Below, piece after piece: positions 44,732 to 52,474 of a stretch of DNA of 64,000 bases (positions within the stretch are counted from its first letter, which is position 1; each line of letters starts with the position of its first letter). Source of the DNA: Pseudomonas svalbardensis (GTDB lineage: Bacteria > Pseudomonadota > Gammaproteobacteria > Pseudomonadales > Pseudomonadaceae); contig NZ_CP125619.1 in assembly GCF_030053115.1 (NCBI RefSeq), forward strand, positions 4,289,501 to 4,353,500, written 5' to 3'. Below the pieces are notes generated by a model, which saw only the letters and a list, made by a program, of their open reading frames with translations, had not been told where the DNA came from and searched no databases. Made by a program: the position numbers and the translations under genes.

Positions 44732-46351
44732 TTAACTGGTAATCGGCTTGGCCTTCAAATGCCGTGCATACCAAGGCCGCTGCGGCACCTTGCGGAATAA
44801 GTCCGCCAATTTCTTCTCGTCATCACCAAAGGTAATCCGCAACGCCAGCTTCATGGTTTCCGGGTCCATCTCCCCCGACTTGTCGGTCTGCAACCCCGGC
44901 GTAGTACTGCAACCATGGGTGCTCGGGCCGAGCCACGGGTCGTCGATCTCGACCCAACGCCCAGGCGCAAACCACGCCACGCCATTGACCTCGAGCCGAC
45001 TGACCTCCCCCGGATGAAAGCGCTCGTGCGCACGGAACCAGTCTTCCAGACGATCATCGATCCAGCCATGGAAATGCCAGAACACCGGGTTCACGTGGGA
45101 CGAAAACGGATCGCCGAGAAAGTCGTTTTCCGGCGCATACCAGCGCGCGGAAAAGTCCGACGGATCCCGGGCAAACGGCACGGGTTGACCGTTGGACGGA
45201 TCACGCGGCACCGAGGCCCAACGCATATGCAGCCAGTCGTGCAGCCCCAATTCCACCTCCGAACCGAACTGACCCAAGGTCAATTTCGACAGGTAACGCG
45301 GATCGCGGTACTGCGATTCCCAGACCTGGAAATTGCTGTGGTAGGTCTCGGCGGTCTTGATGTCGCTGACCCATTGCGAGTACTCGGCATCGTCGTCGGC
45401 CAGCCAGGTCGGCGGCAGCGCAGTACCGTCGTGGTTGTCGAAATAACGGGCGAACCCAACGCGATCACGCGCCAGTTCCGGCTGCGGCAGCGGGAAGTGC
45501 GACCAGGACGGCAAGTCTTGCAGGGAGCGCGCCTTGCCGAGCATGTGCCGGTGCATGAAAAAGAAATCCACACCCGAGCCGTTGCGATCCTTGCGCGCGC
45601 CACGGGCATCACGCTCCTTGTCTCGCGGGCCAGGCTGCCAGCCAATGCCGCGCAGGGCGCCGCGCTTGTCTTCGGACAGGGTGTGCCATTTGTCCCGGGA
45701 GGCATGCCAGAGCTGGTGAAACAGCCGATGCTCCGGGGACACCAGCCAGGCCAGCAGCGTCGGGTTGAGACCGGTGCGCTCGCGGGCTTCGGGGAACACG
45801 CGTTTGACGGCAATGAAGCGATTGTCCTGGGCCGTCAACATTAACGGACGATCCAGATTCAACACGCGACCACTGAGAGTGCCGCTGCCAGCGTTGCCGA
45901 AACCGGCCCAGACTTCGTCCAGCAACAGGCTGAATTCATAATCCGCTGCGCCGCTGGCGCTGAGCAGTCGCCAGCTCAATTGCGCCGGTTTGGTGCCGGC
46001 CAGATCGCCGAGTACCCGGTAACGCGGCATTTCGTTCGAGCGCAAACGCTCGGCGGTGTCGAGGAACCCGCTCAAGCCGCGACCTTTGTGGCCGATGTCG
46101 AGAAACACCTCCAGCCCGTCCCTTGGCAGGCCTTCGATACCGGCGTCATGACCTTCGAAACGGATCTGCCAAACACCGCGCAAGGTGTTCGCCAAGTGCT
46201 GGCCAGCGACATCCGCGACATCGAACGAAGCTTCGCCGGGGGTGATCGTCGGATCCGCTTTCGTCCATTCACGATGCCCATAAAAAGCCGCGGGCACGGC
46301 GGCGCCGGTCAGCGCCAGGCCTGCCATGAACCATCGTCGAGAAATCGTCAT
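44732..46351 (-). CDS. pvdP: Periplasmic tyrosinase maturing the pyoverdine chromophore
   Basis: 539 residues with a twin-arginine signal (SRRWFMAGLALTGAAVPAA). PvdP oxidises the D-Tyr/Dab part of ferribactin to the dihydroxyquinoline chromophore. Copper His residues of the C-terminal tyrosinase domain include HRLFHQLWH (CuA) and HDWLHMRW with VFWHFHGWIDD (CuB). AGGTAGGGCA precedes the ATG at 46351; two in-frame ATGs further upstream lack such a site. A PvdS promoter lies upstream on the same strand. Confidence 0.95.
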   Translation of the reverse strand: MTISRRWFMAGLALTGAAVPAAFYGHREWTKADPTITPGEASFDVADVAGQHLANTLRGVWQIRFEGHDAGIEGLPRDGLEVFLDIGHKGRGLSGFLDTAERLRSNEMPRYRVLGDLAGTKPAQLSWRLLSASGAADYEFSLLLDEVWAGFGNAGSGTLSGRVLNLDRPLMLTAQDNRFIAVKRVFPEARERTGLNPTLLAWLVSPEHRLFHQLWHASRDKWHTLSEDKRGALRGIGWQPGPRDKERDARGARKDRNGSGVDFFFMHRHMLGKARSLQDLPSWSHFPLPQPELARDRVGFARYFDNHDGTALPPTWLADDDAEYSQWVSDIKTAETYHSNFQVWESQYRDPRYLSKLTLGQFGSEVELGLHDWLHMRWASVPRDPSNGQPVPFARDPSDFSARWYAPENDFLGDPFSSHVNPVFWHFHGWIDDRLEDWFRAHERFHPGEVSRLEVNGVAWFAPGRWVEIDDPWLGPSTHGCSTTPGLQTDKSGEMDPETMKLALRITFGDDEKKLADLFRKVPQRPWYARHLKAKPITS

Positions 46352-46396
46352 TGCCCTACCTGTGTCAGCCATGAAGCAGGCTTTATCCAAGCTAGA

Positions 46397-46420
46397 ACGT
46401 TTGTTGCCTCCAAAAATTTA
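46397..46420 (-). promoter_or_regulatory. PvdS promoter of pvdP
   Basis: On the minus strand: TAAAT, 16 bases, CGT, 46 bases before the pvdP ATG. Confidence 0.85.
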
Positions 46421-46429
46421 AAAGCTTCG

Positions 46430-46515
46430 TCGGAACGCCGCCCGGAGCAAGCCTGCTCCCACATTGGACCGAGGCGTACACAGATCAACTGTGGGAGCGA
46501 GCCTGCTCGCGAAGA
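46430..46515. repeat. REP pair between divergent pvdP and pvdM promoters
   Basis: GGAACGCCGCCCGGAGCAAG...CTCCCACA and GTGGGAGCGAGCC...CTCGCGAAG sit between the two PvdS promoters, an unusual position for REPs, which mostly follow genes. Confidence 0.85.
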
Positions 46516-46530
46516 GGCCGGCACAAACAC

Positions 46531-46554
46531 TAAATTCCTTGGCAGGCCACTCGT
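46531..46554 (+). promoter_or_regulatory. PvdS promoter of pvdM-pvdN-pvdO
   Basis: TAAAT, 16 bases, CGT, 62 bases before the pvdM ATG. Confidence 0.85.
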
Positions 46555-46615
46555 TCTTCCCAGATAGCAAAGGCCCCTGCGCCTGCACCCAACGGCGAAC
46601 CTGACTGAGACGGCA

Positions 46616-47965
46616 ATGACAAAACCACGTTCGAAAAAGGCTCTTTACATCGGCCTGCCGCTGGCCCTGGCGATCAGCGCCAGTGCAGGCTTTGCGGCCT
46701 GGGATTACGGGTTCAAGGACAATCCCGGCTACCCGGTCAAGGTGATGAAACAGGCGGATGAGCTGCACGAGCGAATCCTCTCCTTTGACAGCCACGTCAC
46801 CGTCCCGCTGGACTTCGGCACCGCCGGCAATGAAGCGGACAAGGACGGCACCGGGCAGTTCGACCTGGTCAAGACCGGGCGTGGACGTTTGTCCGGCGCG
46901 GCGTTGACCATCTTTGGCTGGCCGGAAATCTGGAACGGCGCCAACGCCCCGCACCGCCCAACCGCCGGTTTCGTCGACGAAGCACGGTTCGAGCAGGAAA
47001 CCCGCTACAAAATCATCAGCACACTGGTTCGCGACTTCCCCAATCAGGTTGCCATCGCCTACACCCCCGACGACTTCCGACGCCTGCATGGCGAAGGCAA
47101 GTTCGCGATCTTCATGAGCATGCTCAACGCCTATCCGCTGGGCAACGACCTGAACGCCCTGGACAAGTGGGCTGCCCGCGGCATGCGCATGTTCGGTTTC
47201 AGTTACGTGGGCAACAACGCCTGGGCTGACTCATCCCGGCCGTTGCCGTTTTTCAACGATTCCCGCGACGCCCTCGGCGGCCTCTCGGAGATCGGCAAGC
47301 AGGCCGTGCACCGCCTCAACGACCTCGGCGTGATCATCGACGTTTCACAGATGTCGACCAAGGCGTTGGAGCAAGTTGCCCAGCTGAGCCGTGCGCCAAT
47401 GGTCGCTTCCCACTCGGCACCGCGAGGGTTGGTAGACATCCCACGCAACCTCAGTGATCAGGAAATGCAGCTGATCAAGAACAGCGGCGGCGTGGTGCAG
47501 ATTGTCGGTTTCCCGACTTACATCCGCCCGCTCAGCCAGGCCACCCAGGACAAACTCAACGCCCTGCGCGCACGCTTCGACCTGCAACCGTTGCAAGGCC
47601 TGGAGATGGCGCTGATGCCGGGGGACCCGGTGATCACAGTCTGGTCCGAGCAACGTTTCGGCGAGTACGCCAGTCAGCTCTACGCCATCGTCGACGAGGA
47701 GCCCAAGGCCACGCTCAAGGACTACGGCGACGCGATCGACTACGCGGTGAAGAAAATCGGCATCGACCACGTCGGCATCAGTTCCGACTTCAACGATGGC
47801 GGCGGTCTGAACGGCTGGAAAGACGTCAGCGAGGCACGCAACGTGACGGCCGAGCTGATCAGTCGCGGCTACGGCGAAGCCGATATCGCCAAGCTCTGGG
47901 GCGGCAACTTCCTGAGGGTCTGGGACCAGGTGCAGAAGTCTTCCAAGCCTGTGGCGAAAAATTGA
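46616..47965 (+). CDS. pvdM: Renal-dipeptidase-family pyoverdine maturation protein
   Basis: 449 residues with an N-terminal signal (about 7-26) and a membrane-dipeptidase (M19) domain. Metal-ligand region FDSHVTVPLDF near residue 60 replaces the canonical HxD (here S-H-V), VASHSAPRGLVDIPRN and DHVGISSDFNDGG lie later. PvdM is needed for correct periplasmic chromophore oxidation; its exact chemistry is unsettled. First gene of pvdM-pvdN-pvdO. Confidence 0.93.
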   Translation: MTKPRSKKALYIGLPLALAISASAGFAAWDYGFKDNPGYPVKVMKQADELHERILSFDSHVTVPLDFGTAGNEADKDGTGQFDLVKTGRGRLSGAALTIFGWPEIWNGANAPHRPTAGFVDEARFEQETRYKIISTLVRDFPNQVAIAYTPDDFRRLHGEGKFAIFMSMLNAYPLGNDLNALDKWAARGMRMFGFSYVGNNAWADSSRPLPFFNDSRDALGGLSEIGKQAVHRLNDLGVIIDVSQMSTKALEQVAQLSRAPMVASHSAPRGLVDIPRNLSDQEMQLIKNSGGVVQIVGFPTYIRPLSQATQDKLNALRARFDLQPLQGLEMALMPGDPVITVWSEQRFGEYASQLYAIVDEEPKATLKDYGDAIDYAVKKIGIDHVGISSDFNDGGGLNGWKDVSEARNVTAELISRGYGEADIAKLWGGNFLRVWDQVQKSSKPVAKN

Positions 47966-47995
47966 CCCCCTCTTTTGCAAAAGCGAACCGAGCAC

Positions 47996-49276
47996 ATGAC
48001 CAACCGTCGTTCATTCCTCAAGCAGGCCGGTATTCTCGCGGCCGGCCTGCCCCTGGGCGCTGCCGTGAACCTACCAGCGCTGGCCGCCAATCCGGCGCCG
48101 CTGCCGAAGGATAAATGGGCGCAACTACGCCAGATGTTCAATCAGGACCCGGACTACCTGCACTTCGCCAACTTTCTGGTGACCTCACACCCAAGACCGG
48201 TGCGTGAAGCGATCGACATGCACCGCGCCAACCTCGACCGCAACCCCGGCCGGGCCATGGACTGGGACCTGGGGGAAACTGAAAAGCGCGAGCAGGAAGT
48301 GCGCGTCTGGGCCGGTCGTTACCTCAAGGCCAAGCCTGAGCAGATCGCCCTCACCGGCAGCACCACCGAAGGCCTTTCACTGATCTACGGCGGCATTCAT
48401 GTGCGCCCCGACCAGGAAATCCTCACCAGCGAACACGAACATTACGCAACGAACTATGCGCTGGGGTATCGCCAGCAAAAGGACGGGGTCAAGGTTCGCA
48501 AGCTCAAACTGTTCGAGAACAGTTACGGCATTTCCGTGGATGAGGTGCTGGGCTCGATTGCTAAAGGCATTCGCCCCGAAACCCGAGTGCTCGGCATGAC
48601 GTGGGTGCAATCGGGCAGCGGCGTGAAACTGCCGATCGGCGAGATCGGCAAACTGGTGGAGGACCAGAACCGCCACCGCGAAGAAAAGGACCGCATCCTG
48701 TATGTGGTCGACGGCGTCCATGGCTTCGGCGTCGAGGACCTCGACTTCCCCGACATGCACTGCGATTTCTTCATCGCCGGCACGCACAAATGGATGTTCG
48801 GCCCGCGCGGTACCGGGATCATCTGCGCCCGTTCGAGCGAGCTCAAGGACGTGACGCCGACCATCCCGACGTTCTCCGAAGCCACCACCTTCTCGACCAT
48901 CATGACCCCCGGCGGCTATCACAGCTTTGAGCATCGCTGGGCCCTGAACGAAGCCTTCAAGCTGCACCTAGACCTGGGCAAGGCCGAGGTGCAGGCGCGC
49001 ATCCACGCGCTCAATACCTATGCGAAAAACCGCTTGCTGGAGCACCCGCAGATCGAACTGGTGACGCCAAAAAGCGTGGACCTGTCGGCCGGTTTTACCT
49101 TCTTCCGGATCAAGGATCGCGACTGCGAAAAAGTCGCCCTCCAGCTGATGGAAAACCGCGTGGTCTGCGACTCGGTGGACCGCGACGTCGGCCCGGTGAT
49201 CCGCATCGCCCCCGGCCTGCTCAACACCGAAAACGATATCGACCGTTTCATGGCCCTGCTGAACAAAACCGCCTAA
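47996..49276 (+). CDS. pvdN: Tat-exported PLP enzyme modifying the pyoverdine side chain
   Basis: 426 residues. Twin-arginine signal NRRSFLKQAGILAAGLPLG, then a class-V aminotransferase fold with GTHKWMFGPRGTG (PLP Lys in HKW) and VVDGVHGFGVEDL. In P. fluorescens PvdN converts the glutamate at the chromophore to succinamide. The ATG at 47996 is used, 30 bases past pvdM; an upstream TTG at 47975 would only add residues before the Tat motif. Confidence 0.94.
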   Translation: MTNRRSFLKQAGILAAGLPLGAAVNLPALAANPAPLPKDKWAQLRQMFNQDPDYLHFANFLVTSHPRPVREAIDMHRANLDRNPGRAMDWDLGETEKREQEVRVWAGRYLKAKPEQIALTGSTTEGLSLIYGGIHVRPDQEILTSEHEHYATNYALGYRQQKDGVKVRKLKLFENSYGISVDEVLGSIAKGIRPETRVLGMTWVQSGSGVKLPIGEIGKLVEDQNRHREEKDRILYVVDGVHGFGVEDLDFPDMHCDFFIAGTHKWMFGPRGTGIICARSSELKDVTPTIPTFSEATTFSTIMTPGGYHSFEHRWALNEAFKLHLDLGKAEVQARIHALNTYAKNRLLEHPQIELVTPKSVDLSAGFTFFRIKDRDCEKVALQLMENRVVCDSVDRDVGPVIRIAPGLLNTENDIDRFMALLNKTA

Positions 49277-49285
49277 TGCAGAACC

Positions 49286-49376
49286 CTGTGGGAGCGAGCC
49301 TGCTCGCGATAGCGGTGGATCAGTCACCATCAATGTTGAATTTGATGGCCCAATCGCGAGCAGGCTCACTCCCACA
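49286..49376. repeat. REP pair between pvdN and pvdO
   Basis: GTGGGAGCGAGCCTGCTCGC and inverted ATCGCGAGCAGGCTCACTCC within an otherwise co-directional unit; it could lower pvdO expression relative to pvdMN. Confidence 0.85.
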
Positions 49377-49418
49377 TTGGGCCTGGCGTGACACCCGTTT
49401 TTTATATCGAGATGATTC

Positions 49419-50297
49419 ATGAACCGAGATCAATTGACCTTGTCACTCAAGGCCCTGGCCCTGACCGCACTCATGGTCGGACTTTTGCCGACCACCGCCC
49501 AAGCGGCCGCCACCCCGCAACCGGGCAAAGTGTTCAAGGACTGCCGGGACTGCCCGGAAATGGTCGTGCTGCCCGCCGGCACCTTCGCCATGGGCACCCC
49601 CGATGACGAAGTCGGTCGCGAACCCGATGAAGGTCCGATGCATGACGTGACCTTCGCCAAACCATTCGCCATGAGCCGCTTCCAGGTCACCGCCGGTGAA
49701 TGGGACAGCTACATGCGCGAGAGTGGCGTGACCATCGCCAACGGCGACACCCGGCCGGGTCGCGAGTGCGTCGCCAGCAAGCCGCGCTATCCGCAAAGCC
49801 CGCGTCAGCCTGCGGTGTGCATGAACTTCGACGACGTGAAAAACTACGTCGCCTGGCTGTCGAAAAAAACCGGGCAGAAGTACCACATGGTCAGCGAAGC
49901 CCAACGCGAATATGCCGCGCGCGGCGGCAGCAAAGGGCCGTTCCCCTTCCCGTTCGATGAGGGCAAGGAATACAGCATCGCCAAGCACGCCAACACCTAT
50001 GGCCCGGCGGACGGTTACAGTTTCAGTTCGCCAGTGGGCAGCTACCCGCCGAACGCCTTTGGCATGTACGACATGCATGGCAACGTTTACGAATGGGTCG
50101 AAGACTGCGAACACCCGGACTACGTCGGTGCGCCCACCGATGGCAGCGCCTGGGTCGAGCCCAAATGCGAAGCCGTACGGATTCGCGGCAACGACTGGGC
50201 TGAAGCACCGGTGTTCTCGCGCTCCGGCAACCGCAACAGCCTGTACCCGCAAGAGCGCGGCGACTGGATGGGGTTTCGCATCGTGCGCGACCTCTAA
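49419..50297 (+). CDS. pvdO: FGE-sulfatase-domain pyoverdine maturation enzyme
   Basis: 292 residues: signal peptide (about 1-29, ending AQAA) and a formylglycine-generating-enzyme-like domain with MVVLPAGTFAMGTPDDE, PVTAGEW-type segment FQVTAGEWDSYM, and YDMHGNVYEWVEDC near residue 215. PvdO catalyses the last oxidation of dihydropyoverdine to pyoverdine in P. fluorescens. No PvdS site lies directly upstream, so it is probably co-transcribed with pvdM-pvdN. Confidence 0.94.
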   Translation: MNRDQLTLSLKALALTALMVGLLPTTAQAAATPQPGKVFKDCRDCPEMVVLPAGTFAMGTPDDEVGREPDEGPMHDVTFAKPFAMSRFQVTAGEWDSYMRESGVTIANGDTRPGRECVASKPRYPQSPRQPAVCMNFDDVKNYVAWLSKKTGQKYHMVSEAQREYAARGGSKGPFPFPFDEGKEYSIAKHANTYGPADGYSFSSPVGSYPPNAFGMYDMHGNVYEWVEDCEHPDYVGAPTDGSAWVEPKCEAVRIRGNDWAEAPVFSRSGNRNSLYPQERGDWMGFRIVRDL

Positions 50298-50312
50298 GCC
50301 CACCGCCCCTCT

Positions 50313-50378
50313 GTAGGAGCCAGGCTTGCCGGCGAAGGCGATCTCAAGGACGCCTTCGCCGGCAAGCCTGGCTCCTAC
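50313..50378. repeat. Perfect 28-nt-arm hairpin, second REP type
   Basis: GTAGGAGCCAGGCTTGCCGG... and its exact complement with a 10-base loop. Base composition and core differ from the GGGAGCGAGC REP seen elsewhere. It could terminate pvdO transcripts; there is no T-run. Confidence 0.85.
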
Positions 50379-50421
50379 GGGACTGTGTAGTGACAGCAAG
50401 CCCCGCCAGTCGGCGCCCTTC

Positions 50422-50445
50422 TAAATTAAGCCTTCCACCAGACGT
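50422..50445 (+). promoter_or_regulatory. PvdS promoter of pvdE
   Basis: TAAAT, 16 bases, CGT, 43 bases before the pvdE ATG. Confidence 0.85.
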
Positions 50446-50487
50446 TCTACTGGGTATCTGCCTTCACGACCCAAGGAACTGTCTTCC

Positions 50488-52137
50488 ATGACCCAGCCTA
50501 CCCGTGGCGCCATCGGCGAATTGTTCGCCCTGTTGAAACCCTTTCGGCTCATCGTCGCCGCGTCCATTTTCCTGGGCATGGTCGGCGGCCTGAGCGTCAC
50601 GGTATTGCTGGCGACCATCAACAACGCACTGCATTCGGACACCGGCCTGACCCAAGGCGTGGTCACCCTGTTCGCTGGTCTGTGCCTGCTGGCACTGGCC
50701 AGTTCGATCTGCTCGGACATCGGCACCAACTATGTCGGCCAGCACATCATTGCCAAGCTGCGTAAACAGTTGGGTGAAAAAGTTCTGTCGGCACCGATCG
50801 AACAAATCGAACGCTATCGCAGCCACCGTCTGATTCCGGTGCTGACCCACGACGTCGACACCATCAGCGACTTCGCTTTCGCCTTCGCACCTTTGGCCAT
50901 TTCCGTCACCGTGACCTTGGGCTGCATGGGGTACCTGGCCATTCTGTCTTGGCCAATGTTCCTGATCATGGTCGCCGCCATCCTGATCGGCACGGCGATT
51001 CAGGCCTACGCCCAGAGCAAAGGTGTTCAGGGTTTCATGGCCGCCCGGGAGGCCGAAGATGAACTGCAAAAGCACTACAACGCGATTGCCGAAGGCGCCA
51101 AGGAACTGCGCATTCATCGCCCACGCCGCCAACGCATGTTCGTCTCGGGCATCAAGGCTACGGCCGAATTCATCTGCAACACCCAGGTGCGTTCGATCAA
51201 TACATTCGTCATTGCCAAGACCTTCGGCTCGATGCTGTTCTTCGTGGTCATCGGCCTGGCCCTCGCGCTGCAAACCTTTTGGCCGAGTGCCGATAAAACG
51301 GTGATGAGCGGCTTCGTGCTGGTGCTGCTTTATATGAAAGGTCCGTTGGAGCATTTGATCAGCACCTTGCCAATCGTCAGCCGCGCGCAGATTGCCTTCC
51401 GCCGCATCGCCGAACTGTCGGAGCAGTTTTCCACCCCGGAACCTCATCTGCTGCTCAGCGATAAAGGCAACGTCAAACAAGCGGTGCACGAACTGAAACT
51501 GGCCGATGTGCGTTTCAGCTTCCCGGCTGCGGAAGGCGCCGCAACCTTCCAGCTCGGGCCGGTGAACCTGACGATCAAGCAAGGCGACATCACCTTTATT
51601 GTCGGCGAGAACGGTTGCGGCAAGACCACGCTGATCAAACTGCTGCTGGGCCTGTACACGCCGCAGCAGGGTGCAATCCACGTCAATGGCGAAGTGATCG
51701 ACGCCGCCAACCGCGATGACTATCGCCAGTTGTTCACCACCATTTTTGCCGACTATTACCTGTTCGATGATGTGGTCCAGGGCGATACGCACATCCCCGA
51801 AGACGCCAACAAATACCTGCAACGGCTGGAGATCGCGCACAAGGTCAGCGTCAAGGACGGCAACTTCACCACCACCGACCTCTCCACCGGCCAGCGCAAA
51901 CGCCTGGCCCTGGTCAATGCCTGGCTGGAGGAGCGTCCGGTGCTGGTGTTCGATGAATGGGCTGCAGATCAGGACCCGACCTTCCGGCGGATTTTTTACA
52001 CCGAGCTGCTACCGGACCTCAAACGTCTGGGCAAGACCATCATCGTGATCTCCCACGATGACCGTTATTTCGACGTGGCGGACCAACTGGTGCGCATGCA
52101 AAGCGGACGGGTTGTCACCGAGCTGGCCACCGCCTGA
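50488..52137 (+). CDS. pvdE: ABC exporter for the pyoverdine precursor
   Basis: 549-residue half-size ABC transporter of the cyclic-peptide-export type. Six membrane helices (about 15-310) are followed by an ATPase with Walker A VGENGCGKTTLIKLL, a signature written LSTGQRKRLALVNAW and Walker B VLVFDEWAADQDP. PvdE moves acylated ferribactin to the periplasm. The hydroxyornithine formylase gene pvdF, found between pvdO and pvdE in P. aeruginosa, is absent here. Confidence 0.95.
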   Translation: MTQPTRGAIGELFALLKPFRLIVAASIFLGMVGGLSVTVLLATINNALHSDTGLTQGVVTLFAGLCLLALASSICSDIGTNYVGQHIIAKLRKQLGEKVLSAPIEQIERYRSHRLIPVLTHDVDTISDFAFAFAPLAISVTVTLGCMGYLAILSWPMFLIMVAAILIGTAIQAYAQSKGVQGFMAAREAEDELQKHYNAIAEGAKELRIHRPRRQRMFVSGIKATAEFICNTQVRSINTFVIAKTFGSMLFFVVIGLALALQTFWPSADKTVMSGFVLVLLYMKGPLEHLISTLPIVSRAQIAFRRIAELSEQFSTPEPHLLLSDKGNVKQAVHELKLADVRFSFPAAEGAATFQLGPVNLTIKQGDITFIVGENGCGKTTLIKLLLGLYTPQQGAIHVNGEVIDAANRDDYRQLFTTIFADYYLFDDVVQGDTHIPEDANKYLQRLEIAHKVSVKDGNFTTTDLSTGQRKRLALVNAWLEERPVLVFDEWAADQDPTFRRIFYTELLPDLKRLGKTIIVISHDDRYFDVADQLVRMQSGRVVTELATA

Positions 52138-52186
52138 AAGGTAATGCCAGCCAAGTTAGGCAACTTCGAGAGGAACGCGGTCTTCG

Positions 52187-52310
52187 TAGCAGCTGGCGAA
52201 GCCTGCGTTCGGCTGCGCAGCAGTCGTGAAATCAGAACTCACGGTGCATCAGGTAGACCTCGCGAGCCGAGTTGACGACTGCTGCGCAGCCGAACGCAGG
52301 CTTCGCCAGC
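52187..52310. repeat. Long palindrome, copy B
   Basis: Arm 52187-52231 matches the 15331 arm in all but one or two bases; the opposite arm (52275-52310) is 36 bases, perfect, with a divergent outer end. It occupies the pvdE-fpvA gap. Beyond this and a candidate Fur site, 52138-52474 shows nothing. Confidence 0.85.
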
Positions 52311-52412
52311 AGCAGACCGAGTTGCAGCTTAACTGGCCGGCATTTTTCTCCGATTCCGCCCCTCGCAAATTTATTTTCCCGGTTTCTTTCCGGTTTTACG
52401 TTCGTGCTGCGT

Positions 52413-52433
52413 CTAATAATCATTCCTATTAAC
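52413..52433 (+). promoter_or_regulatory. Candidate Fur box upstream of fpvA
   Basis: CTAATAATCATTCCTATTAA has TAATA/TATTA symmetry and the ATAATCATT core of Fur boxes. A FecI-type promoter presumably lies close by (GCAAATT near 52368 is a weak -35 candidate), but no clear -10 was found. Confidence 0.45.
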
Positions 52434-52474
52434 AAAAATTCTGCACAACACTTTTTCAGGAGCTCAGGTAAGTA

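Noticed and set aside
50464..51840. 458-codon minus-strand frame opposite pvdE
   Set aside because: pvdE has full ABC-exporter motifs; the opposite frame is only its complement.
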